Positions 43,128 through 50,653 of a stretch of DNA of 64,000 nucleotides are shown piece after piece; position 1 is the stretch's first letter, and each line of letters begins with the position of its first letter. Under the pieces are notes generated by a model that saw nothing but the letters and a program-made list of their open reading frames with translations, ran no database searches and was not told the DNA's origin. The translations under genes and the position numbers were made by a program. This DNA is from CAYOOP01 sp964405685 (GTDB lineage Bacteria; Pseudomonadota; Alphaproteobacteria; Rickettsiales; SXRF01), in NCBI GenBank assembly GCA_964405685.1, contig CAYOOP010000007.1:1-64000 (forward strand). Reading direction: 5' to 3'.

Positions 43128-43949
43128 ATGAGCACTTTAGATAAGTATCCACCAACGTCTGACCGCGCGGTAAGAGACACATTGTTGAAAGTGATATACA
43201 GCGGTCGAGGCGGACTTACTGCAGAAGATCTTGTAACACGGCTTGAACAATCAATTCATCCGGAAATGGGAGGTGAATATGTGCCGGTGCGTAAACGGGA
43301 AGAGCTGGAAACGATCGTGACAAACGAAGCTGCTAACATGGTAACGCAGAAAATTGTGGAATGTGATAATCAGCAATACAAGGTTACCGCTACGGGAAGA
43401 AAGCTGTATAACGCCCTTAAATCGCAGTTGTCGGCAAGGCAGCTAGCTCTTGCGCAACGTTATCCCCTCCAAGCTGGGGAGGAGAATGAACAATCGAGGA
43501 AGATTAACTGGCTGCCAGCTACTCACTTATTTGATACATCGAAGGTGCGCGCACTAGTCGATGATAAACCGGCTGCGGTTGCTTCCTCCTCAACGTATAT
43601 GGAAATGAGCCAACGTCGTGAAAAAACACTCGTTCATGCTCAGGCGCGTCTTGATGCTATCGAAGCTAAAGAGAATGTAGGTCCTTATGCGCAGAGCCGA
43701 ATTGTTGAGGAACTGGCTAAGATCAAAGCAGAACTAGCATCCCAGAATTGGGATGCTGAGAGTGAGAATAAAGAGATGCTAAAAGTGCGTGATTCTCTCC
43801 ACAGAAGAATTAATGCAATCTTGGATCCGGTAGCAGAGCAGCAGGCGCAGGCGAAAGAATCCGCACTGCAACTCATGAATGGAGCAACGTCTGATAAAGA
43901 ATGGGGTGCTCCGTCAAATCCCCTACAATTACATCGCGGATGGCGCTAG
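43128..43949 (+). CDS. Unknown protein with possible winged-helix N terminus
   Basis: A 273-residue protein with GAAGGAG upstream of ATG 43128. Residues 15-100 (LLKVIYSGRGGLTAEDLVTRLE, then IVECDNQQYKVTATGRKLYNAL) look like a winged-helix fold. The C-terminal half is helical and may form coiled coil (RREKTLVHAQARLDAIEA, VEELAKIKAELAS). I recognise no family. It is divergent from phaZ and converges with the EAL gene with no spacer (TAGCTA). Confidence 0.62.
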   Translation: MSTLDKYPPTSDRAVRDTLLKVIYSGRGGLTAEDLVTRLEQSIHPEMGGEYVPVRKREELETIVTNEAANMVTQKIVECDNQQYKVTATGRKLYNALKSQLSARQLALAQRYPLQAGEENEQSRKINWLPATHLFDTSKVRALVDDKPAAVASSSTYMEMSQRREKTLVHAQARLDAIEAKENVGPYAQSRIVEELAKIKAELASQNWDAESENKEMLKVRDSLHRRINAILDPVAEQQAQAKESALQLMNGATSDKEWGAPSNPLQLHRGWR

Positions 43950-45302
43950 CTACTCCGCCTCGAACTCACCCTCATCCAACCAGCGGCGATGATTTTCGGG
44001 TTTGCCGAGGTAGTAGCCTTGCAAATAATCAGCGCCCATATCCATCAAAATTTTGGCGATCTCGCCGGTTTCAACGAATTCAGCAACAGTCTTCAAGCCA
44101 AACCCTTTAGCAAAATCGAGCAAGGTTTTCACAAAGAAGCGTGAGTCGGCGTTGGTGGCTAGGTCTTTGATAAACACGCCGTCGATTTTCACTAAGTCTA
44201 CCGAGAGTGCTTTCAACTGGCGGAAGCTGGTATAACCTGAACCAAAGTCATCGAGTGCCACTTGCGCGCCCATGGATTGTAGTGCGGCGACGAAATAGGC
44301 GACCTTGCGCAAATCGCGTTGCACGGCGGTTTCCGTGATTTCCACCATCATTCGCGGACCAATATCAGGCGTGTCTTTAATCAGCGCAGTAAAATGTTCC
44401 AACCACAAATGGCTTTCGGTGGTCACGTTGGACACGTTAAACGCCAGATGCACCGTTTTAGAGCGACGCAGTTCCGCGACTACGAGTTCCATCACCAACG
44501 TATCAATATCGTTGATCAACCCCATTTTCTCCGCCACCGGAATTAGTGGCCCCGCCGAGCTAATCTTGCCATTGGCACCACGAATGCGAAGTAGTGCTTC
44601 GTAGTGCGCCACGCGGTGCGCAGACGTATCTAAAATCGGTTGCCATGCGAGGCGTAGGCGGTTTTCGCGAAAGGCGCTATGCAAATAGCTCGCAAGCCCC
44701 ATCTGCTGACGGCACGCATCGGCTTCGGTTTTAGCGAGCGTGTAAGGGCGATACACTTGATCGGTGGTGGTGTGAAGCGCGGCATATGCCTTATCAAACG
44801 CATCATTGGCACTCGCCGTTTCATCCGGAAATAATACGCTGCTGATGTGCCCAAGCACGTGAAGCGCTGCGGTTGCGTATTTATCACGGCCGTAGTTTTG
44901 CAAAATGTTAGAGATGCGTATCGCCAAACGTTCAGCATCTTCTGCCGCCGTGTTGGCGGCAATAATGGCGATTTGGTCGCGCGCCAAACGTTCAATCGTA
45001 TCGCTAGGTTTTAAAATCAGTTGAATGCGGCTTAGCACATCTTCCATGACTTGCTCGGCCACATCGCGGCCGTACCCATTCATGATCATCGCCAAATTGG
45101 TGATGTGCACGAGCATCAGCGTGCCCGAAGTATTCTGCGCTTTCGCTTGCTCAATCGCAAGGTGCAGCGTGTCTGCTAGCGGTGTGGGTTCGTTATCGAT
45201 CATGGATTCCGTTATTAACACAGGTGCAGCCTCCGGGGTGACCGGCAGGCGCTGAAAATGGCGCGAGTGACTGAGCGTACCCGGTACATGTTCCTGCTGC
45301 AT
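43950..45302 (-). CDS. EAL-domain protein with degenerate GGDEF domain
   Basis: A 450-residue cytoplasmic protein. Residues about 45-190 resemble a GGDEF domain, but the active site reads RLARDQIAI, so no cyclase activity is expected. The C-terminal EAL domain (about 205-445) keeps EALLR, the FNVSN asparagine, EITE, the DDFGSGYTSF pair, KIDG and AEFVE, so it can probably hydrolyse cyclic di-GMP. It may help switch between swimming and attachment. No membrane or sensor domain is seen. Confidence 0.92.
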   Translation of the reverse strand: MQQEHVPGTLSHSRHFQRLPVTPEAAPVLITESMIDNEPTPLADTLHLAIEQAKAQNTSGTLMLVHITNLAMIMNGYGRDVAEQVMEDVLSRIQLILKPSDTIERLARDQIAIIAANTAAEDAERLAIRISNILQNYGRDKYATAALHVLGHISSVLFPDETASANDAFDKAYAALHTTTDQVYRPYTLAKTEADACRQQMGLASYLHSAFRENRLRLAWQPILDTSAHRVAHYEALLRIRGANGKISSAGPLIPVAEKMGLINDIDTLVMELVVAELRRSKTVHLAFNVSNVTTESHLWLEHFTALIKDTPDIGPRMMVEITETAVQRDLRKVAYFVAALQSMGAQVALDDFGSGYTSFRQLKALSVDLVKIDGVFIKDLATNADSRFFVKTLLDFAKGFGLKTVAEFVETGEIAKILMDMGADYLQGYYLGKPENHRRWLDEGEFEAE

Positions 45303-45421
45303 GCATTAGCACCTTCAAAACTGCGTTTGCTCTACCCTTCAAGTATACAGACTAAAGGGTAAACAATGTTTAAATAGGACGGGATTTTATCTAAATTGCA
45401 TCAATCCTAGAAAAAACACTT

Positions 45422-46276
45422 CTAAAACAAATGCCTATGGCACAATATTGCCCCCACTAATGGCAGCCACCCGTACCACGCATTCAATTTAAAAAGCCGC
45501 ATACAGTATTTGGGGTCGCGAATATCCAAATGGGTGACTTGATGCATAAGCACCAGGCCTAACGCTCCAATCCCTAAAAAATAGGGCAATTTTGCGAATA
45601 ACAATGCGCCTGCGATGCTGATCGTGAAGATAAAAATCGCATAGAAAACACCAATCCACAAAAACGGATACCGTCCCAATTTTAATGCTGTCGATTTCAC
45701 GCCGATCAACTCATCATCTGGTGCATCTTGATACGCATAAATCGTGTCGTACCCAAGCGTCCAAAACACCCCGCCGATATACAGAAAAACAGATGCCAAC
45801 GTCACATGATCGGTCACCGCGATCGCCCCCATCAACGCCCCCCAGTTAAACGTGAGGCCCAGGAACAATTGTGGCCAATAGGTGATGCGTTTCATGAACG
45901 GATAGAGGACCACTAGCGGCAGTGCTGCCAGCGACCACAATGTAAACTGCACCCCAAAATGCAGCGCAATCTCCGCCGCGCCAATGAGCAGCAACACTAC
46001 AAACACCCACGCCGTTTTGCGCGAAATCTCGCCGCTAGCTAGCGGCCGCGTTTTCGTGCGTTCCACTTGCGCATCAAATTTCTGATCGGCCAGGTCATTA
46101 ATAATGCAACCGCACGAACGCATAATCACCGCGCCGAGGATAAACAGCGCCACATCCCAAAACCGCGCCCGGCCATGCATGTGGAGTGCGAGCGACCATA
46201 AACACGGCCACAGCAGCAGCAAAATCCCAGCCGGTTGATGAAAGCGCAGCAGACGAACGAGAGGATGAGGCATCAT
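45422..46276 (-). CDS. ubiA: 4-hydroxybenzoate polyprenyltransferase
   Basis: A 284-residue inner-membrane enzyme that attaches the polyprenyl tail in ubiquinone synthesis. The first aspartate motif is seen in NDLADQKFDAQVERTKTRP and the second in YDTIYAYQDAPDDELIGVK, with about eight hydrophobic segments. It is flanked by AT-rich gaps, transcribed on its own. Length fits UbiA. Confidence 0.95.
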   Translation of the reverse strand: MMPHPLVRLLRFHQPAGILLLLWPCLWSLALHMHGRARFWDVALFILGAVIMRSCGCIINDLADQKFDAQVERTKTRPLASGEISRKTAWVFVVLLLIGAAEIALHFGVQFTLWSLAALPLVVLYPFMKRITYWPQLFLGLTFNWGALMGAIAVTDHVTLASVFLYIGGVFWTLGYDTIYAYQDAPDDELIGVKSTALKLGRYPFLWIGVFYAIFIFTISIAGALLFAKLPYFLGIGALGLVLMHQVTHLDIRDPKYCMRLFKLNAWYGWLPLVGAILCHRHLF

Positions 46277-46351
46277 AGGGTGAGTTTAAATCATTCTTTC
46301 GCCTAACGCAAAGGCATGATGATGAAGAGGCTCGAACACTTTGCCACCGCT

Positions 46352-46846
46352 CTATTTATATTTTGGGTGCTTTTCTGTTTTTCTTCTTTCTTTGATAGCT
46401 CGTGTCATCACGTTGCGAATTGTGGAAGTCTCATCTAACTCAAGCGCATTGCATAGCTTATTAAATGCCTTGGGGGATGGAAGAGACTTTCCATTTTCCC
46501 ACCTGCTTATCATCCCATACGAGATATTGGATTTTTCAGCCAGCTCTCCACACGACAACCCTTTATTTTCGCGTGCATTGGACAATAAGGCTCCGAAAAC
46601 GCTGCCACCACCAATGAGTTTGCTAAGTCCTCCACGTTTTATGGCAGGAATATCATGTTCGAATTTATCTATTTCCTCCATCATGCTGTCTTTTACATCA
46701 GCAAGAGAAGTGCCTTTGGCTATTCTTCTTACAAAAGAGTCGGGCTTTTTGTGAGTACCAATCGCATCAGCACTCTTCACCTTTACTGTGGTATCAGCTA
46801 GCGCAACGGTGGCGGTACCACTTAGGTTTGAATCATCGTCGGACAT
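46352..46846 (-). CDS. HTH (XRE-family) DNA-binding protein
   Basis: A 164-residue protein. The C-terminal half has a clear Cro/CI-type helix-turn-helix (FGALLSNARENKGLSCGELA, then ISYGMISRWENGKSLPSP) followed by a basic tail. The N-terminal 75 residues are acidic and do not match a known domain. It lies divergent from rsmE and is AT-rich. It may regulate itself or a local gene; the target is unknown. Confidence 0.82.
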   Translation of the reverse strand: MSDDDSNLSGTATVALADTTVKVKSADAIGTHKKPDSFVRRIAKGTSLADVKDSMMEEIDKFEHDIPAIKRGGLSKLIGGGSVFGALLSNARENKGLSCGELAEKSNISYGMISRWENGKSLPSPKAFNKLCNALELDETSTIRNVMTRAIKERRKTEKHPKYK

Positions 46847-46951
46847 GGCTAGAAATTATCATAATTTAACCAAATGTCAACGCGTGCAAACCAGCTAAGA
46901 GGCTGTGCGTTCATGCTTCCATGCGTCGCAAAGGCCTGATAGACAAGGCCC

Positions 46952-47695
46952 ATGAAACCCATCTGCCGTTTATACGTGAACGCACCACTAGAGCTAGGTG
47001 CGAATATCTCCCTCGAAGAATCGCAGGCGCATTATCTGCTCCACACGTTGCGTGCCAAAGAAGGGCAGGCTCTTTCGCTATTTAACGGGAAGGATGGTCA
47101 GTGGAGCGCAATTATCCACGCCGTCAGCAAACGTGGTGTGCAAGTACAGTTAGAAAAACAAACACGTGCGCAAATAAACGCGCCGGATGTGCAACTGCTG
47201 TTTGCCCCTGTCAAAAATGAAAAGCTCGATTTTCTGGTGATGCGGGCGACCGAACTCGGCGTTTCCGCCATCCGCCCGGTAATGACAGCGCGCACCATTG
47301 TCACACGCATCAATCTCGAGCGCATGGAAAAGAATCTGATCGAAGCGGCTGAGCAATGCGAGCGGCTGGATGTGCCGCAACTTTTGGAACCACAACCGCT
47401 TGATAAAGCACTCGCCGGGCTTAAAGGCCGCTTGTTGATCCACGCCGATGAATCAGGTGCAGGTAAAACCGTGCGCGAAGCACTGCCGAGCATGAAAAAA
47501 CAACCCGTTTCGGTCCTCATCGGGCCCGAGGGGGGCTTTACGAACGAGGAACGCGCACTTATATCTACCCTGCCGAATGTGCTAGGTTTAAGCTTGGGCC
47601 CGCGTATTTTGCGTGCTGAAACTGCAACCATCGCCGCACTCGCTAATATCCAAGCCTGGCTTGGTGATTGGGATGCAAAACCGAGGTTTGAATGA
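46952..47695 (+). CDS. rsmE: 16S rRNA (uracil-1498-N3)-methyltransferase
   Basis: A 247-residue SPOUT methyltransferase. An N-terminal PUA-like part (SLEESQAHYLLHTLRAKEG) precedes the knotted SAM-binding region with VLIGPEGGFTNEE and LGPRILRAETA. It methylates N3 of U1498 in 16S rRNA. Its stop overlaps the gshA start (ATGA), so the two are co-translated. Confidence 0.95.
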   Translation: MKPICRLYVNAPLELGANISLEESQAHYLLHTLRAKEGQALSLFNGKDGQWSAIIHAVSKRGVQVQLEKQTRAQINAPDVQLLFAPVKNEKLDFLVMRATELGVSAIRPVMTARTIVTRINLERMEKNLIEAAEQCERLDVPQLLEPQPLDKALAGLKGRLLIHADESGAGKTVREALPSMKKQPVSVLIGPEGGFTNEERALISTLPNVLGLSLGPRILRAETATIAALANIQAWLGDWDAKPRFE

Positions 47696-48993
47696 TCATT
47701 GATCAATTGCGCGATGTGTATGACGCGCGCCATGAAGAAGTAGAAGCGTGGCTCGGGCTACAGCGCAAACGCGCGGCACCGTTTATCACCACCTCGGTTG
47801 ATTTGCGCCATTCGGGCGCGCGTCTTGCGCCGGTTGACACCAACCTCTACCCCGCCGGATTTCAGAATCTCTCCACCAACGCCGAACGCCGCGCCGCCAT
47901 ACAATTCAAAGAATGCTTAGGCGACGCCAAACGCGTGCTGATTGTGCCTGAAAATCATACACGTAACTTGCCGTATTTTGAAAATCTTGTAACCTTGTTG
48001 CGTATTTTACAAGCTGCTGGTTTTGAAGTGGAGATTGGAAGTCTGGTGGCAGAAAAAGCAGCTCCATTACATTTTAAGACGGCAAGCGGTGTGGAGTTGA
48101 TTCAGCAACCACTCACTATACGTTCCTCCCCCAATAGGGGGGAGGTTAGGAGGGGGGCAGGCTTGCTCAATATTTTCGGCTCGAGCAAGAAGGCCCCCTC
48201 CCCATCCCTCCCCCTAATGGGGAGGGAGTTAATGACCGATACCGGTTTTGTACCAGAAGTTATCCTGCTTAATAACGATTGTTCGAGTGGCCCCCCCGCA
48301 CTGCTTGAAGCCATCGCTCAACCCATCCTGCCGCCGGTTAAAATGGGCTGGTACCGCCGCCTGAAAAGCAAGCATTTTACGGCTTATTGCGCGCTCGCCG
48401 ATGAATTCGCGCAGGCTTTTGGGTTGGATAAATGGACGATCTGCGCAGATTTCAAAGCCGTAAACGGCGTCAATTTCAAAGCCAGCGAAGGCGTGGAAAC
48501 CTTGGCGCGAGAAGTGGACGCGATGATTGAGAATGTGCGCAAGAAACACGCGCAATATGGCATAACTGATGACCCGTACGTTTACGTCAAAGCCGACAGC
48601 GGCACCTATGGCATGGGCATTATGGTGGTAAGGGGTGGCGGCGAGCTGCTCGACATGAATAAAAAAGAACGCAACAAAATGCATGTGATTAAAGAAGGCG
48701 TCGAAGTCCACAACGTCATCTTGCAAGAAGGCATCCCCACGCGCGACACCGTTGCCGGCAACCCTGCTGAACCCATGATTTATCTGGTCGACGGTGTGCC
48801 CGTCGGCGGCATGTATCGCGTCAACGCCAACCGCGACGCCTATGGCAATTTAAACGCCGCCGGCATGGAATTTAAAGGCATGTGCGATGAAGTCGAGGCG
48901 ACATTTAATTGCCGCGAACCGATGAAAGACTGCGACTTCCGCGTCTACGGCCTCATCGCTGCGCTTGCGGCGCTTGCTGCGGGGAGAGAATAA
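47692..48993 (+). CDS. gshA: Glutamate-cysteine ligase (proteobacterial GshA type) with in-frame insert
   Basis: Makes gamma-glutamylcysteine, the first step of glutathione synthesis, with ATP. The 433-residue protein belongs to the GshA branch recognised from IDQLRDVYDARHEEVEAW, VDLRHSGARLAPVDTNLYP and, near the end, DPYVYVKADSGTYGMGIMV. After VELIQQPLTI comes a foreign stretch of about 38 residues (RSSPNRGEVRRGAGLL ... SPSLPLMGRELM) encoded by the family A palindrome 48122-48230. The family sequence resumes at TGFVPEVILLNND. It is translationally coupled to rsmE. Confidence 0.9.
   Translation: MIIDQLRDVYDARHEEVEAWLGLQRKRAAPFITTSVDLRHSGARLAPVDTNLYPAGFQNLSTNAERRAAIQFKECLGDAKRVLIVPENHTRNLPYFENLVTLLRILQAAGFEVEIGSLVAEKAAPLHFKTASGVELIQQPLTIRSSPNRGEVRRGAGLLNIFGSSKKAPSPSLPLMGRELMTDTGFVPEVILLNNDCSSGPPALLEAIAQPILPPVKMGWYRRLKSKHFTAYCALADEFAQAFGLDKWTICADFKAVNGVNFKASEGVETLAREVDAMIENVRKKHAQYGITDDPYVYVKADSGTYGMGIMVVRGGGELLDMNKKERNKMHVIKEGVEVHNVILQEGIPTRDTVAGNPAEPMIYLVDGVPVGGMYRVNANRDAYGNLNAAGMEFKGMCDEVEATFNCREPMKDCDFRVYGLIAALAALAAGRE
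48122..48230. repeat. Family A palindromic element inside gshA
   Basis: 109 bp from gttcctcccccaatagggg to tggggagggagtt. Read on the minus strand it aligns almost base for base with the hscA and glmS copies, so it lies in the opposite orientation to its host gene, yet the frame stays open. A central hairpin (cttgctc ... gagcaag) is well kept in this copy. Confidence 0.88.
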
Positions 48994-48995
48994 CG

Positions 48996-49083
48996 CGTCA
49001 TCCTGCTGAACCCAAGGGGTTCGAGCAGGATCTCAATTGATAAGCGGATTCTGCTCGACTGCTTCATAAGCAGGAGAATGACA
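48996..49083. repeat. Family D palindromic repeat at a convergent junction
   Basis: The element starts cgtcatcctgctgaaccc and ends aagcaggagaatgacag, with a second hairpin in the middle (ttcgagcaggatctc, ttctgctcgac). It separates the 3' ends of gshA and the methyltransferase gene and probably terminates both. Confidence 0.72.
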
Positions 49084-49088
49084 GTTTT

Positions 49089-49724
49089 TTATCTCTCCAC
49101 CACAATCAACCATTGTTTCGCGAGCACCTCTTTCATACGTCCACCGGTAAGATACGTCAAAATCGCGCGCGCATCGAAGGGCTTCCACGCCTGCGGAATA
49201 TCCGCACTCACCAGTTTCAATCCGCCGCAACAGGCCAATTCAATCCCCGTTTCGCGCGTGAAAAAACGCAAGTGGGTGCGGTCGAGTAAGCCCGCATCCT
49301 GATAGATAAAATCACCTTTGAACAACAGGTTTTTAATAAATTTCAAATTGCGCACATTGGGAATCGACACAATCATCCGCCCGCCGGGCGCCAGTAACGG
49401 CGTCAATTTTTTCACCATTGCCCACGGGTCCACCAAATGCTCGAGCACGTCGAGGCATAAAATCAAATCAAGCGAACCAGGCGCAATTTCTTCGCAAAAA
49501 GGCAGCGCCGCCGCATCGCCCACCCACACGCGATCGCAAATATTTTTCGCATGCGCCCCAGCATCAGCCGACATTTCAACCCCACCCGCCCACGAGATAG
49601 GGTGGCGTTGTTTCAACGCCGCAAGTGTTGCGCCTTCGCCGCAGCCGAGCTCCAATACGCGTTCTAATTTCGCCGATACATGTGGCAAAATCTCTGTTCT
49701 GGCATGAGCATAGTAACCACTCAT
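49089..49724 (-). CDS. SAM-dependent methyltransferase
   Basis: A 211-residue class I methyltransferase with motif I VLELGCGEGATLAAL, the acidic motif II in GGVEMSADAG and motif IV DLILCLDVLEHLVDP. The C-terminal part includes RTHLRFFTRET, seen in enzymes acting on lipids or surface sugars. ATG 49724 overlaps the glycosyltransferase stop (ATGA); a longer frame upstream lies inside that gene. Substrate unknown, but coupling to a glycosyltransferase suggests surface glycan work. Confidence 0.88.
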   Translation of the reverse strand: MSGYYAHARTEILPHVSAKLERVLELGCGEGATLAALKQRHPISWAGGVEMSADAGAHAKNICDRVWVGDAAALPFCEEIAPGSLDLILCLDVLEHLVDPWAMVKKLTPLLAPGGRMIVSIPNVRNLKFIKNLLFKGDFIYQDAGLLDRTHLRFFTRETGIELACCGGLKLVSADIPQAWKPFDARAILTYLTGGRMKEVLAKQWLIVVER

Positions 49725-50551
49725 TTCCGTTTCCCCCTCATAAAATCCCACGCACCGGCGATGCTTCCTGCATGCCGTTGCATTTTTTTCGGACTGCACG
49801 ATACCAGTGCTACCAGCCATTTGCCAGCCTGCACGATCAGAAATTCCATCACCGGCGAGGGCAGACCATATTTTTTTGCCACGTAACACTTCGACCAGGC
49901 CTGATGGTAGCGTGTGACATATTGCCCCGTATCTCGCCCGGATTTGCCACGCGCATGATGCACAATCGCTTGCGGCGCAACCACAATGCTATACCCCGCA
50001 TCCGTTATCCGGCGGCAGAGGTCGTCGTCTTCATAAAATAGAAAAATCTTCTCATCAAACCCGCCGAGCTTTAAAAACAACTCGCGTCTCACCAGCATGC
50101 ACGCGCCCGACACAAACGGCACGCACGCTTCCGCCTCCGGCAACACCAGCGTTTTGTTGGGATTCGGCAAAAACCCTGCGAGATAGGAATGTGGCTGGAA
50201 AAACACCCGCCCGTCCGGTTCTATCAATTGCGGCGCCACCATCGCTGCATCGGGATACGCGGCTTGCACCAGTGTTTGAATAGTACCCGGTGCTACCGTT
50301 GCATCCGGATTTATGAGCAGGCAGAATTCGGTTTCCGTTGCCTGCACACCTACATTCATAGCACGGCCAAACCCAAGATTTTGAGAGTTTTGAATCACCT
50401 CTGCACCCGCTTCCAACGCCACACTCACGCTATTATCACTGGAAGCATTATCCACCACCAGCACTGCCACACTCTCGCGTTTAAGCGCAGCAATGCACGC
50501 AGGCAGCACATGCGCACTATTGTAGCTAACGATAACGGCGGTGGCGGACAT
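49721..50551 (-). CDS. Glycosyltransferase family 2
   Basis: A 276-residue GT-A enzyme of the rhamnosyltransferase-like group. It has the opening TAVIVSYNSAHVLPACIAAL, the sugar-nucleotide part VVDNASSDNS, CLLINPDATVAPG, and the acceptor-side motif FLFYEDDDLCRRI. A short hydrophobic patch near the end may associate with membrane. It is followed and overlapped by the methyltransferase gene. Confidence 0.92.
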   Translation of the reverse strand: MSATAVIVSYNSAHVLPACIAALKRESVAVLVVDNASSDNSVSVALEAGAEVIQNSQNLGFGRAMNVGVQATETEFCLLINPDATVAPGTIQTLVQAAYPDAAMVAPQLIEPDGRVFFQPHSYLAGFLPNPNKTLVLPEAEACVPFVSGACMLVRRELFLKLGGFDEKIFLFYEDDDLCRRITDAGYSIVVAPQAIVHHARGKSGRDTGQYVTRYHQAWSKCYVAKKYGLPSPVMEFLIVQAGKWLVALVSCSPKKMQRHAGSIAGAWDFMRGKRK

Positions 50552-50601
50552 GGGCTTGGCTCAACAAATAACTATTTGTTAATTAGATATGTTTGTGTAT
50601 A

Positions 50602-50630
50602 TTGACAAATTACATTGGTCATCAAACTAT
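50602..50630 (+). promoter_or_regulatory. Candidate promoter of the large coiled-coil gene
   Basis: TTGACA (50602-50607) is perfect; 17 bases later AACTAT (50625-50630) is a weak -10. It lies in an AT-rich stretch 24 bases before the likely start codon. Confidence 0.4.
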
Positions 50631-50653
50631 CGTTAAAAGGCAAGTCTTGCAAT

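Noticed and set aside
42926..43180. Longer N terminus for the PHB depolymerase
   Set aside because: The added part is not similar to the family, is AT-rich and covers the divergent gap; ATG 42925 has a ribosome site.
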